From positions 1,054,001 to 1,118,000 of the forward strand of contig NZ_CP108476.1 in assembly GCF_036226465.1 (NCBI RefSeq): a stretch of DNA of 64,000 bases, written 5' to 3'. Below the pieces are notes generated by a model. The model did not search any database. It was not told where the DNA came from and worked only from the letters and a program-made list of their open reading frames with translations. Position numbers and translations under genes: made by a program. Positions 63,634-64,000 of the stretch are shown here, in pieces; position 1 is the first letter of the stretch; each line of letters starts with the position of its first letter. This DNA is from Kitasatospora sp. NBC_01250. Its GTDB lineage: Bacteria > Actinomycetota > Actinomycetes > Streptomycetales > Streptomycetaceae.

Positions 63634-63746
63634 CGGTCCGTCATATCTCCTCGTCGGCACGCGAAATCCCGCAGCTCGGCAACCCCAGCGGCTATGATCA
63701 CGCCGCCTGAGTCCGCGCCGCCGTCGCCACCCGAGGGAGAGCAGTC

Positions 63747-64000
63747 ATGAGCCTGTCCACCATGAAGGCCGTGCAGGTCATCGAGGCAGGAAAGCCGTTC
63801 ACGCTCGTCGAACTCCCGGTCCCCGAGCCGGGCCCCGGCCAGGTCCGCCTGCGGGTGCGCGCCTGCGGGGTCTGCGGCGGTGAGAACATCGCGCGGCTCG
63901 GCCTGCTCGGCGTGCGGCTGCCCCGGGTGCCCGGACACGAGATCGCCGGCGAGGTCGACGCGGTCGGTGCCGGGGTCACCGCCTGGCAGCCCGGCGACCG
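63747..64000 (+). CDS. Zinc-type alcohol dehydrogenase, N-terminal part
   Basis: The first 84 codons of a medium-chain alcohol dehydrogenase, cut by the window end. The opening MKAVQVIEAGKPFTLVELPVPEPGPGQVRLRV is split typical family sequence. RACGVCGGEN carries the catalytic-zinc cysteine, and PGHEIAGEVDAVGAGV the zinc His-Glu pair. ATG 63747 has GAGGGAGAG upstream. Substrate unknown. Confidence 0.88.
   Translation, partial: MSLSTMKAVQVIEAGKPFTLVELPVPEPGPGQVRLRVRACGVCGGENIARLGLLGVRLPRVPGHEIAGEVDAVGAGVTAWQPGD

Noticed and set aside
61867..63660. 597-codon minus-strand frame opposite WD40 repeats
   Set aside because: Mirrors the WD40 repeat periodicity but has no own domain, start signal or neighbours.
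1..64000. tRNA, rRNA, CRISPR array, IS element, integrase or attachment site
   Set aside because: Intergenic regions were read for tRNA T-loop words, regular spacer-repeat arrays and transposase-type proteins; none were seen.

Overview
This is a 64 kb stretch of very GC-rich actinobacterial chromosome. Frequent GTG/TTG starts, Tat and Sec secreted proteins, a DUF4360 protein, SpoIIE/HATPase regulators, ECF sigma/anti-sigma pairs and a fused amylase-pullulanase point to Streptomycetaceae (Streptomyces, Kitasatospora or a relative). The sequence alone does not settle the genus. No rRNA, tRNA, CRISPR array, IS element or phage module was seen. The mix of secreted hydrolases, regulators and a small biosynthetic locus looks like arm or accessory chromosome.

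Layout. 0.1-6.2 kb: four minus-strand genes for secreted proteins (cutinase/PE-PPE-like hydrolase, DUF4185, a frameshifted DUF1906 plus seven-blade propeller protein, and an NlpC/P60-like plus seven-blade propeller protein). 6.4-9.3 kb: a small zinc-ribbon-like membrane protein and an XRE-NACHT-membrane NTPase. 9.4-20.5 kb: ordinary metabolism and regulation (methyltransferase, LysR with NmrA-like and darcynin-like genes, Gfo/Idh oxidoreductase opposite a ROK repressor, sugar porter, GalU, SDR, RBBP9-like hydrolase, a frameshifted VC0807-family membrane gene). 20.5-26 kb: a 1822-residue secreted alpha-amylase/pullulanase. 26-33.4 kb: DUF4360, DUF5685 with a cysteine-rich tail, DJ-1/PfpI, SnoaL-like with PadR, acyltransferase, GNAT, hydrolase, and a small secreted transglycosylase. 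33.6-38.7 kb: two divergent SpoIIE-type phosphatases around a region with a sigma-B-like promoter and a tandem repeat. 39-42.6 kb: an antitoxin-annotated small protein and a fused NitT/TauT-type permease with its ATPase.

42.7-57.3 kb is the most interesting part. A methionine-rich membrane protein, an ECF sigma/anti-sigma pair, a methionine-rich single-pass protein and a CopA-type copper ATPase are followed directly by asparagine synthase, a P450 and an isonitrile synthase (PvcA/IsnA/DIT1 family). After these come a TetR/CocE pair with a clear operator and a FecCD-type importer whose lipoprotein carries a Met-rich loop. Isonitriles are copper ligands, so I propose a copper-linked isonitrile (chalkophore-like) locus. 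The individual families are well supported by sequence; the functional link is inference from position.

57.4-64 kb: a class IV aminotransferase-like protein, a small secreted protein, an NAD(P)-binding protein, a 1359-residue protease-STAND-WD40 protein resembling conflict/defence proteins, and the start of a zinc-type alcohol dehydrogenase cut by the window edge.

Two genes (DUF1906-propeller near 3.07 kb, VC0807 near 19.9 kb) each read as one intact protein if a single base is restored. These may be real lesions or assembly errors in GC-rich sequence.
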